Positions 6,823 through 14,685 of a stretch of DNA of 64,000 bases are shown piece by piece. Within the stretch, counting starts at the first letter, position 1. Each line of letters opens with the position of its first letter. A program made the translations under genes and the position numbers. The notes under the pieces were generated by a model. It worked only from the letters and a program-made list of their open reading frames with translations, had not been told where the DNA came from and ran no database searches. The DNA is from an uncultured Alphaproteobacteria bacterium. Its GTDB lineage: Bacteria; Pseudomonadota; Alphaproteobacteria; RF32; CAG-239. The DNA is taken from the NCBI GenBank assembly GCA_944393665.1, contig CALYAX010000009.1, positions 1-64,000 on the forward strand, given 5' to 3'.

Positions 6823-8676
6823 ATGCAGAATACTAGTGTTAAACAGGCATATTCTGTTCTTATGGCTTATGCCGTTCATAAAAATGATAAAAATATTTTA
6901 TTAGAAAACAGTCAGTTCGGTGAAGGTGAAATTTATAATGATTTTAATAATACTCGAGCAATGACACAAAATGATATAAAAAAAATATCTATAGAAATGA
7001 AAAAAGCTATATCTCGTAGAATTCCGATTGAATATAGTACAATTTCTTCTCTGGAAGCAGAGAAGCTTGTTCTTGAGAAAAAAATATCTCCTATAAATAA
7101 TATTGAACAATTTAACAATGAGATTCCTATTGTAAAAATTGATGATTTTTATTGTGTGTCAAACCCTCTTGAAATATCAAATACGAATGAACTATCTCCA
7201 GATAGTTTTAAACTTCAAACCATTTCGGGAACTAACGCCGATAAAGAGGGAGTAAATAGGAGTCAAAGACTTACTGCTTTAGCTTTTAGTACAAAAGATG
7301 AGTTAGATTCATATAATAAGCATTTACAAGAAGCCCAAGAACGAGATCATAGAAGAATAAATCAGGATATGGACTTATTCTGTATGTCACAGAATGGTCC
7401 CGGCCTTGCAATGTTTCAGCCTAATGGTGCCATTATAAGAAGAACAATAGAAGAATTTGAGCATTTTGAACACGCTAAACGGGGCTATAAACCAGTATAT
7501 ACACCGCATATTTATACAACAAATGTTTGGAAGCAATCCGGACATTATGATTGTTATAAAGATAATATGTTTCTATTTGATCAAGATGGAAAAGAATATG
7601 GTGTAAAGCCCATGAACTGCCCTGGGCATGTAGAAATTTATAGAAATACAGCAAAATCATACAGAGATTTACCAATTAAATATTTCGAATTAGGAACTGT
7701 TTATCGTAAAGAAGATAGTGGTGCTTTGCATGGATTATTACGAGTTACAAATATCACGCAAGATGACGCTCATATCTTTTGCACTAAAGAACAGTTAAAA
7801 GATGAAATTGTAAAAGTTGTAGATTTTGTTGAGTATATGATGGATACTTTCGGCCTTGAAACCGAATATGAAATATCTACCAAACCCGAAAAAGCAATCG
7901 GAAATGCTGAAACATGGGAACATGCCGAAAAAACTTTACACGAAGCCTTAAGTTCGACTAAAATTAAAAGCTATGGTGTGGATCAAGGTGGTGGAGCATT
8001 CTATGGTCCTAAAATCGATGTAAAAATGAAAGATGCTTTGGGACGTAAATGGCAGGGTCCAACAATTCAGCTTGATTTTAATTTTCCAGAGCGTTTTAAC
8101 TTAGAATATACAAATGCAAATGGAGAAAAAGAACGGCCGATTATGTTGCATAGAACGGTTTTAGGTTCTATGGAAAGATTTACAGGTGTTCTAATTGAAC
8201 ATTACAATGGTAAATTTCCTCTATGGCTTGCTCCTGAACAAATTGCAGTTGTAGCTGTAAGTGATGAAAACGAAAAAATGAATAGTTATAAAGCAAAAGT
8301 AGCTGAATCTCTTATGGAGGAAGGTTTTAGAGTTGAAACTTCTTCAATTAGAGGGAACTCTTTAAGTGCGAAAGTCGCTAAAGCCCGCCGTCGGCGTATT
8401 CCTTATACTGTTATTATTGGCGAAAATGAGGCTAATAACAATACAGTATCTCTGCATATTAGAGATAATAACTCTAAAATTAAGGATATGCCTTTAGATG
8501 AGTTTATTGACGTCGTTAAGCAAGAGAGAAAAACTAAAGCTCTTAAATCTATTCTTATCAATAATGAAACTCAAAATATTAATGATAACTCTAAGAGTAC
8601 AGTTGCTCAGCCGCAAAATTTAAATCTGTTAATGATTGCGGCCCGAAACGGTAAATTGGGTAAGTCTGGAAAATAA
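6823..8676 (+). CDS. Threonyl-tRNA synthetase paralogue without TGS and with a degenerate editing domain
   Basis: 617 residues. The class II catalytic core (about 165-470) and the anticodon-binding domain (about 475-570) align with ThrRS: YRKEDSG (motif 2 Arg), the zinc ligands in KPMNCPGH, DDAHIFC and MLHRTVLGSMERF, and the LAPEQ start of the C-domain. The N-terminal TGS domain is absent. A remnant of the N2 editing domain remains (YNDF, MKKAI, AFSTKDELDSY) but the HxxxH and the later Cys/His of the editing site are replaced. The normally strict VRGFTQDD is VTNITQDD here. A Lys/Asn-rich tail of about 45 residues follows. It is the first gene of the operon. Likely roles are target-type immunity to a ThrRS inhibitor or supply of Thr-tRNA or Thr-AMP to biosynthesis; the housekeeping thrS is not in the window. 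Confidence 0.85.
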   Translation: MQNTSVKQAYSVLMAYAVHKNDKNILLENSQFGEGEIYNDFNNTRAMTQNDIKKISIEMKKAISRRIPIEYSTISSLEAEKLVLEKKISPINNIEQFNNEIPIVKIDDFYCVSNPLEISNTNELSPDSFKLQTISGTNADKEGVNRSQRLTALAFSTKDELDSYNKHLQEAQERDHRRINQDMDLFCMSQNGPGLAMFQPNGAIIRRTIEEFEHFEHAKRGYKPVYTPHIYTTNVWKQSGHYDCYKDNMFLFDQDGKEYGVKPMNCPGHVEIYRNTAKSYRDLPIKYFELGTVYRKEDSGALHGLLRVTNITQDDAHIFCTKEQLKDEIVKVVDFVEYMMDTFGLETEYEISTKPEKAIGNAETWEHAEKTLHEALSSTKIKSYGVDQGGGAFYGPKIDVKMKDALGRKWQGPTIQLDFNFPERFNLEYTNANGEKERPIMLHRTVLGSMERFTGVLIEHYNGKFPLWLAPEQIAVVAVSDENEKMNSYKAKVAESLMEEGFRVETSSIRGNSLSAKVAKARRRRIPYTVIIGENEANNNTVSLHIRDNNSKIKDMPLDEFIDVVKQERKTKALKSILINNETQNINDNSKSTVAQPQNLNLLMIAARNGKLGKSGK

Positions 8677-8678
8677 TA

Positions 8679-9518
8679 ATGATTTGTGATGTGCATATCC
8701 ATTTATGCCCGAATGGCGGGGTTGATAATCTACCTAATTTAAATATCCCTGCTTATCAGCAAGTACGAGATAATTCGGCGGAAAATTATATAGCTTTGGC
8801 GGACAAAAAAGGTGTTTCTAAAGCTGTAATCTTTCCGCACGTTTATCCCGAACTTTCGGAAGAACACACAACAAAATATATTTTATCTGTAGCTAATAAG
8901 TATCCTTCTCGGTTTATACCTTTTTTAAGGATTGATGAGACTATCGAAAGAATAAATAAACTTTCTCCTCAAATTATGGGAATAAAAGAGCATTTTTTAT
9001 TAACCGGAAAAGATACCACCACATATATGCCGCGTTATGACCTAATGCAAGAAAAACAGTTATTTTTGATATCACACCCATCAACAAGTATTCGCATAGA
9101 AAGAATGAGGAAAATTGCCAGCAATTTTCCTCATTTACCTATAATACTAGCACATTGTGGACGTGTTTTTAACGCTCCTAGAGATATAATTTCCACGGAA
9201 GTCGGCGAACAACTAAAGAAATTTGACAATATCTTTTTTGATACTTCGACCGTGAGAGATAGCGAGGCTATTACCGGCTTAATAAATAAAGTTGGGTCAT
9301 CGCGAGTTCTTTTTGGTTCAGACACTCCATTTGGTACGGAAGAAATGTCTAAAGACTACTCGGCAGAAATAAATACTATTATGAAGTGCAAAATTAGCAG
9401 CGAAGAAAAGCAAAATATTTTATTTAAGAACTTCCGCACAATAATAGATGTCCCGTGGATAGAAAAACAAAAAATTAACAATGCTTTATTAGCGAAATCC
9501 TTGGAAAGAATTAAATAA
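8679..9518 (+). CDS. Amidohydrolase, ACMSD-like (amidohydrolase 2) family
   Basis: 279 residues with the TIM-barrel metal-hydrolase layout: HIH at residues 6-8 (metal ligands), SHPS near 128, ILAHCGR near 160, and LFGSDTPFG near 214 with the catalytic metal-binding Asp. Family members hydrolyse or decarboxylate small cyclic or carboxylated substrates. It starts 2 bp after the ThrRS-like stop and overlaps the next gene by one base, so it is translationally coupled. In this context it could tailor, or detoxify, the cluster product. Confidence 0.75.
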   Translation: MICDVHIHLCPNGGVDNLPNLNIPAYQQVRDNSAENYIALADKKGVSKAVIFPHVYPELSEEHTTKYILSVANKYPSRFIPFLRIDETIERINKLSPQIMGIKEHFLLTGKDTTTYMPRYDLMQEKQLFLISHPSTSIRIERMRKIASNFPHLPIILAHCGRVFNAPRDIISTEVGEQLKKFDNIFFDTSTVRDSEAITGLINKVGSSRVLFGSDTPFGTEEMSKDYSAEINTIMKCKISSEEKQNILFKNFRTIIDVPWIEKQKINNALLAKSLERIK

Positions 9519-10003
9519 TGCTATTTATCAATGGAAATATGAACTCTGGAAAAACAACGATTGGAAAATTGTTAGAGGAAAAAGTTTCCAATAGTGTATT
9601 TATTGACGTTGATTATATAATTAAAAATTATTCCTTTTACGAAGATTCTCTAACTTTTCCTGAATATGCCGAACTACGTTTTAATAAAATGTTGGATTAT
9701 ATTAAAAACATTAAAGATAATAAGTTTTATATTTTCGGTTATCTGTTTTTTGAATATCGGTACAAAAAACTTATAGATTTACTTGGAGAGAACAAATTTT
9801 TATTTGTTACGTTATCTCCGCCTTTAGATTTTTTACTTAAAAATAAAGAAACAAGAGAGTTAAAAAATATTGAAAAGTCAAAAATAGAGGCTTTTCATAA
9901 ATTAGGAATACATAATTTTCCTAATCACGGAGTTTCAATCGACAATTCATCTTATTCGCCACAAGAAACGGCAGATAGGATTAAAAAGATGTTATTATTG
10001 TAA
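9518..10003 (+). CDS. Small P-loop kinase-like protein
   Basis: 161 residues. GNMNSGKTT at about residues 6-14 is a Walker A loop. An FIDVDY segment follows, as in shikimate, gluconate or chloramphenicol-phosphotransferase-like kinases. The C-terminal half has no motif I can assign. Its TAATG junction with the amidohydrolase implies coupled translation. A small-molecule or peptide kinase, for activation or self-protection, is the natural reading, without knowledge of the substrate. Confidence 0.7.
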   Translation: MLFINGNMNSGKTTIGKLLEEKVSNSVFIDVDYIIKNYSFYEDSLTFPEYAELRFNKMLDYIKNIKDNKFYIFGYLFFEYRYKKLIDLLGENKFLFVTLSPPLDFLLKNKETRELKNIEKSKIEAFHKLGIHNFPNHGVSIDNSSYSPQETADRIKKMLLL

Positions 10004-10030
10004 TATTAGTTTTAGCTTGTAAAGTAAAAT

Positions 10031-10058
10031 TTCACAAGTTATAACTTTATAGTGTAAA
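10031..10058 (+). promoter_or_regulatory. Possible internal promoter before the peptide gene
   Basis: TTCACA at 10031-10036 and TGTAAA at 10053-10058 with 16 bp between. Weak, but located in the only sizeable gap of the operon (10004-10115). Confidence 0.3.
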
Positions 10059-10115
10059 TCCGAGTTCGATTGCTATTATTATGTGAGACGTTTAACTTTA
10101 TATGAGGAGTATAAA

Positions 10116-10205
10116 ATGAATAAGGATAAAAAAGTTGATAGCGTTAAGGTTATCAAAATGCAGATTGCTAATAATACTTGTTGCACTAGCGGTTCATATA
10201 AATAA
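10116..10205 (+). CDS. 29-residue RiPP-like precursor peptide with Cys-Cys core
   Basis: ATG at 10116 is preceded by GAGGAG at 10104-10109 with ideal spacing, and the frame ends at TAA 10203-10205. The first 18 residues are charged and Lys/Val-rich (MNKDKKVDSVKVIKMQIA); the rest, NNTCCTSGSYK, has adjacent Cys plus Thr, Ser and Tyr, as expected of a leader plus core. It sits directly before a radical SAM/SPASM enzyme, with a strong hairpin in between, the usual layout of RiPP precursors. I know no named RiPP with this core. Whether it is cleaved, and which residues are modified, is inference. Confidence 0.7.
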   Translation: MNKDKKVDSVKVIKMQIANNTCCTSGSYK

Positions 10206-10215
10206 ATGTGAATTA

Positions 10216-10248
10216 AGTGGGGAATAATCCAAAGGATTATTCCCCACT
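10216..10248 (+). terminator. Attenuator-like hairpin after the peptide gene
   Basis: AGTGGGGAATAATCC (10216-10230) and GGATTATTCCCCACT (10234-10248) form a 15-bp perfect stem with AAA loop, only 10 bp after the peptide stop. The tail (ATTGCTTTATT) is a weak T-tract, so partial termination is likely, giving more precursor than enzyme. It may also protect the upstream mRNA end. Confidence 0.8.
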
Positions 10249-10275
10249 ATTGCTTTATTAAAAGAGAGAATAAAA

Positions 10276-11337
10276 ATGCTTATTAAGACAGAAAATTGTA
10301 TCTATGATATTGGCTTTCAACATTGCCAAATTGAAATTACCGGAAAATGTAACATGAGATGTAAACATTGCCGGGCATGGGAAGAAGCCAGAGTTGACTT
10401 ATCTATGACAGATATAAATAATTTACTTGATTTCTTTGTTGCTGAAGAAAGAGGCGAACAGAGAATTACAGTATCCGGCGGCGAACCTTTTTTGAATAAA
10501 AATATTATAGATATAATTGCCCTTATTCACAAAAAGGGAGTTAATAATATCATTATTACAACTAATGCCTCAATGGTTACGGAGGAAGATATTAAAAAAC
10601 TTGAAGACTTGAACGTTCCTAATTTATCTATTCAGGTTAGTTTAGATAGTCATATTGAGGCGGAGCACGACGAGTTTCGCGGGTATAAAGGAGCTTACAA
10701 AGCGGCAATTAAATTATTGGAAAGATGTGCAAAATCTCCAAAATTAGTTTCGTCAATGAGAGTCAGTGTTACCCCTGATAGAATTAACCAAGTCGAAGAT
10801 ATGGTTAATTTAGCTTTGAAAATTGGCTGTCAACGTATCGGCTTAGGGTCCATTATTCCTGTTGGCCGTGCTAGTGATAGAAAACTTTGTATGAACGGCT
10901 CTCAAAAGAAAGAGTTTATTGGAAAAATCTCTGAATTAAGAAAAAAATATCCTCATATGGATATTACAACAGAGGACCCTTTAAAATTCGCCTGTGGGGA
11001 CTTTATAACGTGGGATATTGGCGAAGGTATAGATATTCATTCGGAGGCCACTATAGGCGGCTGTACAGCGGGAATTACTGGCTTTAATGTGTCAAGTGAC
11101 GGAAATATAACACCGTGTGCGGTTTTTTTAGAGAATGTTACTAATATTATCGGGAAAACGCCGAAAGATATACATAAAGCCTATGAAGAATCAATCCTTA
11201 TTAAAGATTTATTAAAACGGGATTTTGATGGAAAATGCGGCAAATGTGAATTAAAAAGAATTTGTGGTGGTTGCCGTGCCACAGCACACGGAATGACAGG
11301 AAGTTATAAAGCTAGTGACACAACTTGTTGGAGGTAA
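10276..11337 (+). CDS. Radical SAM/SPASM peptide-modifying enzyme
   Basis: 353 residues. CNMRCKHC (Cys 25, 29, 32) binds the radical SAM [4Fe-4S] cluster, and VSGGEPFLNK is the SAM-binding GGE motif. The C-terminal SPASM domain has GGCTAG, DGNITPCAVF, CGKCELKRICGGCRA and a final TTCW, enough Cys for auxiliary clusters. This layout is that of enzymes which cross-link or epimerise ribosomal peptides (PqqE/AlbA/NirJ relatives). The precursor is encoded immediately upstream. An AGAGAGAA motif precedes the start. It probably forms a thioether or C-C link within the Cys-Cys core; the exact chemistry is unknown. Confidence 0.85.
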   Translation: MLIKTENCIYDIGFQHCQIEITGKCNMRCKHCRAWEEARVDLSMTDINNLLDFFVAEERGEQRITVSGGEPFLNKNIIDIIALIHKKGVNNIIITTNASMVTEEDIKKLEDLNVPNLSIQVSLDSHIEAEHDEFRGYKGAYKAAIKLLERCAKSPKLVSSMRVSVTPDRINQVEDMVNLALKIGCQRIGLGSIIPVGRASDRKLCMNGSQKKEFIGKISELRKKYPHMDITTEDPLKFACGDFITWDIGEGIDIHSEATIGGCTAGITGFNVSSDGNITPCAVFLENVTNIIGKTPKDIHKAYEESILIKDLLKRDFDGKCGKCELKRICGGCRATAHGMTGSYKASDTTCWR

Positions 11338-11342
11338 AACGT

Positions 11343-11834
11343 ATGGAAGTAAGGTTAATAGAACTATCAGACGCAGAAAAGTTTGTAAACTTTTATGATA
11401 GGCTTATAAGGGAAACGGATTATTTGTTGCCGACCGTTGAAGAATCTTCAAAGACTGTTGAACAGCAAGAAAATTCTATAAAAAAATGTTGTGACTATAA
11501 GCAGATATTTGTAGCTGTAGATAATGATAAAATTATCGGGTTTATGGGGATTTCTCGTAGCCCTATGTCAAAAGTAAAACATATTGCTAACTTCGCTATC
11601 GGTGTGCTAAGTGATTATAGAAAGCGAGGCGTTGCCTCAAAACTTATGTCATTTGCTGAACATTGGTTAAAAGAAAAAGAGGTAAAGCGTGTTGAAATGA
11701 CTGTTATTGCAGAAAATAAACCAGCTATAACTTGTTATGAAAAAAATGGATATAAACACGAGGGAACTCGTGAAAAATCAATTAGTATGAATGGAAAACT
11801 CTACGATGAGCTATTTATGGCCAAGATGATTTAA
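11343..11834 (+). CDS. GNAT-family N-acetyltransferase
   Basis: 163 residues from ATG 11343; this start is chosen because GGAGG at 11330-11334, inside the end of the radical SAM gene, is correctly spaced. A TTG-initiated form from 11325 would lack one. Motif A is VLSDYRKRGVASKLM (acetyl-CoA pyrophosphate loop), followed by VIAENKPAITCYEKNGY, the usual GNAT C-terminal strand and helix. Last gene of the operon. In microcin C systems a GNAT acetylates the toxic aminoacyl-nucleotide as immunity; a similar role, or peptide N-acetylation, would fit here. Confidence 0.8.
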   Translation: MEVRLIELSDAEKFVNFYDRLIRETDYLLPTVEESSKTVEQQENSIKKCCDYKQIFVAVDNDKIIGFMGISRSPMSKVKHIANFAIGVLSDYRKRGVASKLMSFAEHWLKEKEVKRVEMTVIAENKPAITCYEKNGYKHEGTREKSISMNGKLYDELFMAKMI

Positions 11835-11843
11835 TATTTATTG

Positions 11844-11875
11844 AAAAAACCTCCGAATTATTCGGAGGTTTTTTT
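11844..11875 (+). terminator. Terminator closing the island operon
   Basis: AACCTCCGAA and TTCGGAGGTT arms with TTA loop, flanked by A-run and T-run, 10 bp after the GNAT stop. Confidence 0.88.
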
Positions 11876-12050
11876 ATTTACTGGAATTAAGCGGCTCAAC
11901 ACTCCTTCAGATACATATTTATAGAATTCGTTAAAAAATCAGTTTATATATCAGGGATATTTTCTATTAAATCGGAACAAGGATTAGTATTTTTTGTTTT
12001 GTACTTGTTAAAGTCGCACCAGTTAAAAATCATATAATACGATTATAAAA

Positions 12051-12164
12051 CTAAAAGCGGAGACGTAATTCTGGAGTTTCGCTATCGCTTATACAAAGAT
12101 TTTGATTAGGTTTAAGTTGCTCAAGATATTCGTAAGTAATCTTTTTATGAATAAAAAATATCAT
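12051..12164 (-). pseudogene. Short ORF resembling the N-terminus of a P4-type integrase
   Basis: A well-spaced AGGAG (12171-12175) precedes an ATG at 12162-12164, but the frame closes after 37 codons. The peptide contains ITYEYLEQLKPNQ and ISDSETPELRLRF, reminiscent of the arm-binding domain that starts P4-like tyrosine recombinases. A second short frame (11944-12033) follows in another register, as in a decayed gene. No catalytic part remains. If correct, it marks the island's lost integrase. The rest of the 11880-12387 gap shows nothing else I can support. Confidence 0.35.
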
Positions 12165-12387
12165 AATTATCTCCTTTAGATAGTTTTATTTTTATTGTGC
12201 AAGACCAACATACCGGATTATTTTTTTATGCCAGCATTTTTTGGTTCTTGTCTTTCCTATTTTTTACGTCGTTGATACATATTATCTACATACAATAAAA
12301 ATCGCTCTGTTTTTTTATAATGGAGGTTCTTTTGTATTTAAACACTAAGTGAATTTTTTCCTGACAGATATTTTCCTTTCGCTTTTA

Positions 12388-13032
12388 TCAGAACTCCTCT
12401 TTATGAGCCAGGCTTTCATAACGTTTGTGAATACATTGGATGGCCGTTTTATGCACACCTTGGGTAATGCTGTAAATTATAAAACGTCCCTCCCGCCGGC
12501 AGACAACAAAACCGTCGTCCCGCAACCGTTTCAGATACTGTGAAACTTTCAACTGGCTGCAACCGATGGCCCGGATGATATCCGACACATTGCTTTCTCC
12601 CTGCAGGGTCAAAAATTCCAAAATCCGCATTTTATCATAATTGGCAAACAATTTTATCTGGTTTGCCACCATCGTCGTATAATCCCTCGGCAAAATGGCT
12701 TTGCAATCATCAGCCAAAAAATAAAAACTGTCGGTCATATAACCGAAAAGCTTGCGGATACAAACAAATATACTTGCCGGATATTCCTCCTGGATATGAT
12801 AATAGATAAACAATCCGCGCCGCTGGGTCTTAACCAAATGGGCATCGCGGAGTTTTTTCAGGCTTTGCGACACCAGCATCTGTTCTTCGCCGATTCCTTT
12901 GGCAATTGCCGAAACCGAGGAAGGCCCGTTGACATCAACATATTCCAAAATTCTCAGCCGCATCGGATGAGCAATATAACTGATTCCCTTAACCGCTTTT
13001 TTCATTACCTCGTCAGGCAGTTGATCCGTCAT
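12388..13032 (-). CDS. Regulator with two ArsR-type winged-helix domains
   Basis: 214 residues made of two tandem winged helices. The first (about 10-85) has HPMRLRILEYV, VSQSLKKLRDAHLV and the wing RRGLFIYYHI. The second (about 118-200) has YDKMRILEFL, VSQYLKRLRDDGFV and REGRFIIYSI. ArsR proteins normally have one domain and dimerise; here a single chain could act as a pseudo-dimer. No ArsR metal-binding Cys motif is evident. It is the last gene of a three-gene operon with a CxxC lipoprotein, so redox control is possible. Confidence 0.78.
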   Translation of the reverse strand: MTDQLPDEVMKKAVKGISYIAHPMRLRILEYVDVNGPSSVSAIAKGIGEEQMLVSQSLKKLRDAHLVKTQRRGLFIYYHIQEEYPASIFVCIRKLFGYMTDSFYFLADDCKAILPRDYTTMVANQIKLFANYDKMRILEFLTLQGESNVSDIIRAIGCSQLKVSQYLKRLRDDGFVVCRREGRFIIYSITQGVHKTAIQCIHKRYESLAHKEEF

Positions 13033-13044
13033 CGCCGCAAGTCC

Positions 13045-13407
13045 TTATTTTATAAAAGGTTGAACATAATCATCAAACAAAAGTTCCGATTCCGGCGACC
13101 AGCCCATCAGATATTTATCGCCCATGCAAAACAGCGGCGTTCCGATATAACGGCCCAGCTTAAACTTTGCGGCACATTTAACAAACAGTTCATACCCTTC
13201 GTTATTGCCGACATTAACCATACTGATTTTTAAGTCGGGATACTTCCGGTTGATAAACGCCAGCGCGTCGTGGCAGTGCGGACAACTGTTAGAAAAAAAG
13301 AAATAAATCTTATCCGGGCTGATTTCCTCCCCGGCAGGACCTTTCCGGTTATCGCAGCCGCCAAGAAAAACAGCCAGAACAGCAAGCATATAAACAAACT
13401 TTTTCAT
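13045..13407 (-). CDS. Thioredoxin/glutaredoxin-like lipoprotein with CPHC motif
   Basis: 120 residues. The N-terminus ends in a lipobox (VFLGGC), so the mature protein should be anchored by Cys-19. FFFSNSCPHCHDALAF carries the CxxC active site of a thioredoxin-fold protein; CPHC is typical of DsbA-like oxidants and related enzymes. The TPLF segment near residue 92 supplies the cis-Pro region. Its 12-bp spacing to the genes on either side puts it in the same operon. It probably handles thiols in the periplasm. Confidence 0.78.
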   Translation of the reverse strand: MKKFVYMLAVLAVFLGGCDNRKGPAGEEISPDKIYFFFSNSCPHCHDALAFINRKYPDLKISMVNVGNNEGYELFVKCAAKFKLGRYIGTPLFCMGDKYLMGWSPESELLFDDYVQPFIK

Positions 13408-13419
13408 CTCTTTTCCCCC

Positions 13420-13974
13420 TTATTCAATACAACAGTCAACCGCTTTGCGGACAAAGGCTTTCATTTTGGCCAAAGCACCGCCTTTGGGTTCTGCGGATTC
13501 TTCCGGTTTCAGCACATTTTCTGCAGCGGCGGCAGGTTTGCTCTCCAGCTGCCGGACTTCCCCGCTTTGAAGCATGTTCATATTCAGCCCCCAAAACAGG
13601 CAATAAAGGTCGTAAGCCTGATTAAACAATTTATAGGCTTCTTCATGGTGCCCCAGGCTCTGCTGCTTGGTCCCCACTTCCGTCAGCCGCATGCCGGCAG
13701 CCAGCAGATGTTTGGAAATGCACCACACCTCCCCCTCATATGCCGGAATAACTTTCTGCATCAGGTTTTTGCGCAGCTCGCGAATATCCTGAATCAAATC
13801 GTAAAAAGATGTCTTCCCGGTTTTGGCTCCTGAAAAGACCAGATGTTCCTCAATTGAAATCAGGTTCATAATCGCAATTGTCAAATCCTGATCCGAAGAC
13901 AAGTCTTTCGGATTGACTTTTTTAGTTGCATCAATTTTCTCGACAAATTCCTTGACGCTTTCTATCTTATCCAT
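13420..13974 (-). CDS. Uncharacterised helical protein, first gene of tandem-ArsR operon
   Basis: The start is set at ATG 13972-13974 (MDKIESV) because GGAGG sits just upstream, inside the longer frame that begins at 13992. The 184-residue product is largely helical and has an Ala/Pro/Glu-rich linker near residues 140-165. The end, VRKAVDCCIE, has a Cys-Cys pair. I recognise no family. Its operon includes the CPHC lipoprotein and the double-ArsR regulator. Confidence 0.7.
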   Translation of the reverse strand: MDKIESVKEFVEKIDATKKVNPKDLSSDQDLTIAIMNLISIEEHLVFSGAKTGKTSFYDLIQDIRELRKNLMQKVIPAYEGEVWCISKHLLAAGMRLTEVGTKQQSLGHHEEAYKLFNQAYDLYCLFWGLNMNMLQSGEVRQLESKPAAAAENVLKPEESAEPKGGALAKMKAFVRKAVDCCIE

Positions 13975-14066
13975 TTTATCCTCCGCATACATATAAAGAT
14001 TAATATGTATTATAAATGTAATATATTATAATTGTCAAGTATAACTGATACCAATTAAGCAGTTTT

Positions 14067-14477
14067 TTAAATATGATAGTTTTTTAAGAAATTTTTAGCG
14101 CTGAGAAACAGATTCTCGGGCAGCCGGTCTAAATCAAACCAGCGCCACTCCGCGCATTTATCCGGCTCCATCACCCGGGGACTGCCGCTGAAATCGCTCG
14201 CCCCCAGATTCAGGGTAATATAATGCTTGCCCGATTCCTCAAAGAAATCATTGGTCACGCCCAGCAGGCGGACATTTTCCGGAAGCACCTCCAGCCCGGT
14301 TTCCTCCTTGGCCTCGCGGATTGCAGCCTGCTCGTTGCTCTCGCCAAACTCCATATGACCGCCCGGCGGACACCAGGTTCCGTTGCCGTGGGACGACTTG
14401 CGCAGCCCCAGCAGCAGCTGATGTTTGTCATTAAACAGATATAACCCCACTCCCACACGGGTAATTTTGTCTTGCAT
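14067..14477 (-). CDS. Nudix hydrolase
   Basis: 136 residues from ATG 14475-14477, chosen for its GGAGGG ribosome-binding site; an upstream in-frame start at 14561 lacks one. The Nudix box (G-x5-E-x7-REUxEExGU) is complete: GGHMEFGESNEQAAIREAKE followed by ETGLEV, with the Mg2+-binding Glu residues. It begins in the way of MutT/NudA-like proteins (VGVGLYLFNDKHQLLLG). It hydrolyses a nucleoside diphosphate-linked substrate; the exact one is not predictable. Confidence 0.87.
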   Translation of the reverse strand: MQDKITRVGVGLYLFNDKHQLLLGLRKSSHGNGTWCPPGGHMEFGESNEQAAIREAKEETGLEVLPENVRLLGVTNDFFEESGKHYITLNLGASDFSGSPRVMEPDKCAEWRWFDLDRLPENLFLSAKNFLKNYHI

Positions 14478-14685
14478 ATGACGACCCTCCCGGCAAAAGG
14501 ATACAAATTCCGGCATCTCCGGGCAATCAAAATTATTATTTATCAACCGCCTGCTCTGCAAAAATAATCTTTTCCGTTTACCAATTGTAAAAGAGTTAAG
14601 ACTATCCTAAAAAGGAGCTTGAAGTTTATTTAATTTCATGACAAAATTATACAAAATAAAATGTGTGTGTCCTAGCGGGGTTCTG

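Larger units (their letters stand above)
6158..12380. mobile_element. AT-rich genomic island next to tRNA-Met (boundaries approximate)
   Basis: From the end of the tRNA to about 12380 the sequence is obviously richer in A+T than both flanks, and the genes use AT-ending codons unlike their neighbours. It carries a compact biosynthesis-like operon, an uncertain minus-strand ORF at the left end, and a short integrase-like remnant at the right end. tRNA 3' ends are common integration sites. I searched by eye for a second copy of the tRNA 3' end near 11.9-12.4 kb and found none, so the right boundary is inferred from composition only. Confidence 0.6.

Noticed and set aside
11944..12033. Second small peptide gene (29 codons, minus strand)
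   Set aside because: No ribosome-binding site and out of register with the preceding remnant; more likely part of a decayed gene than a second precursor.
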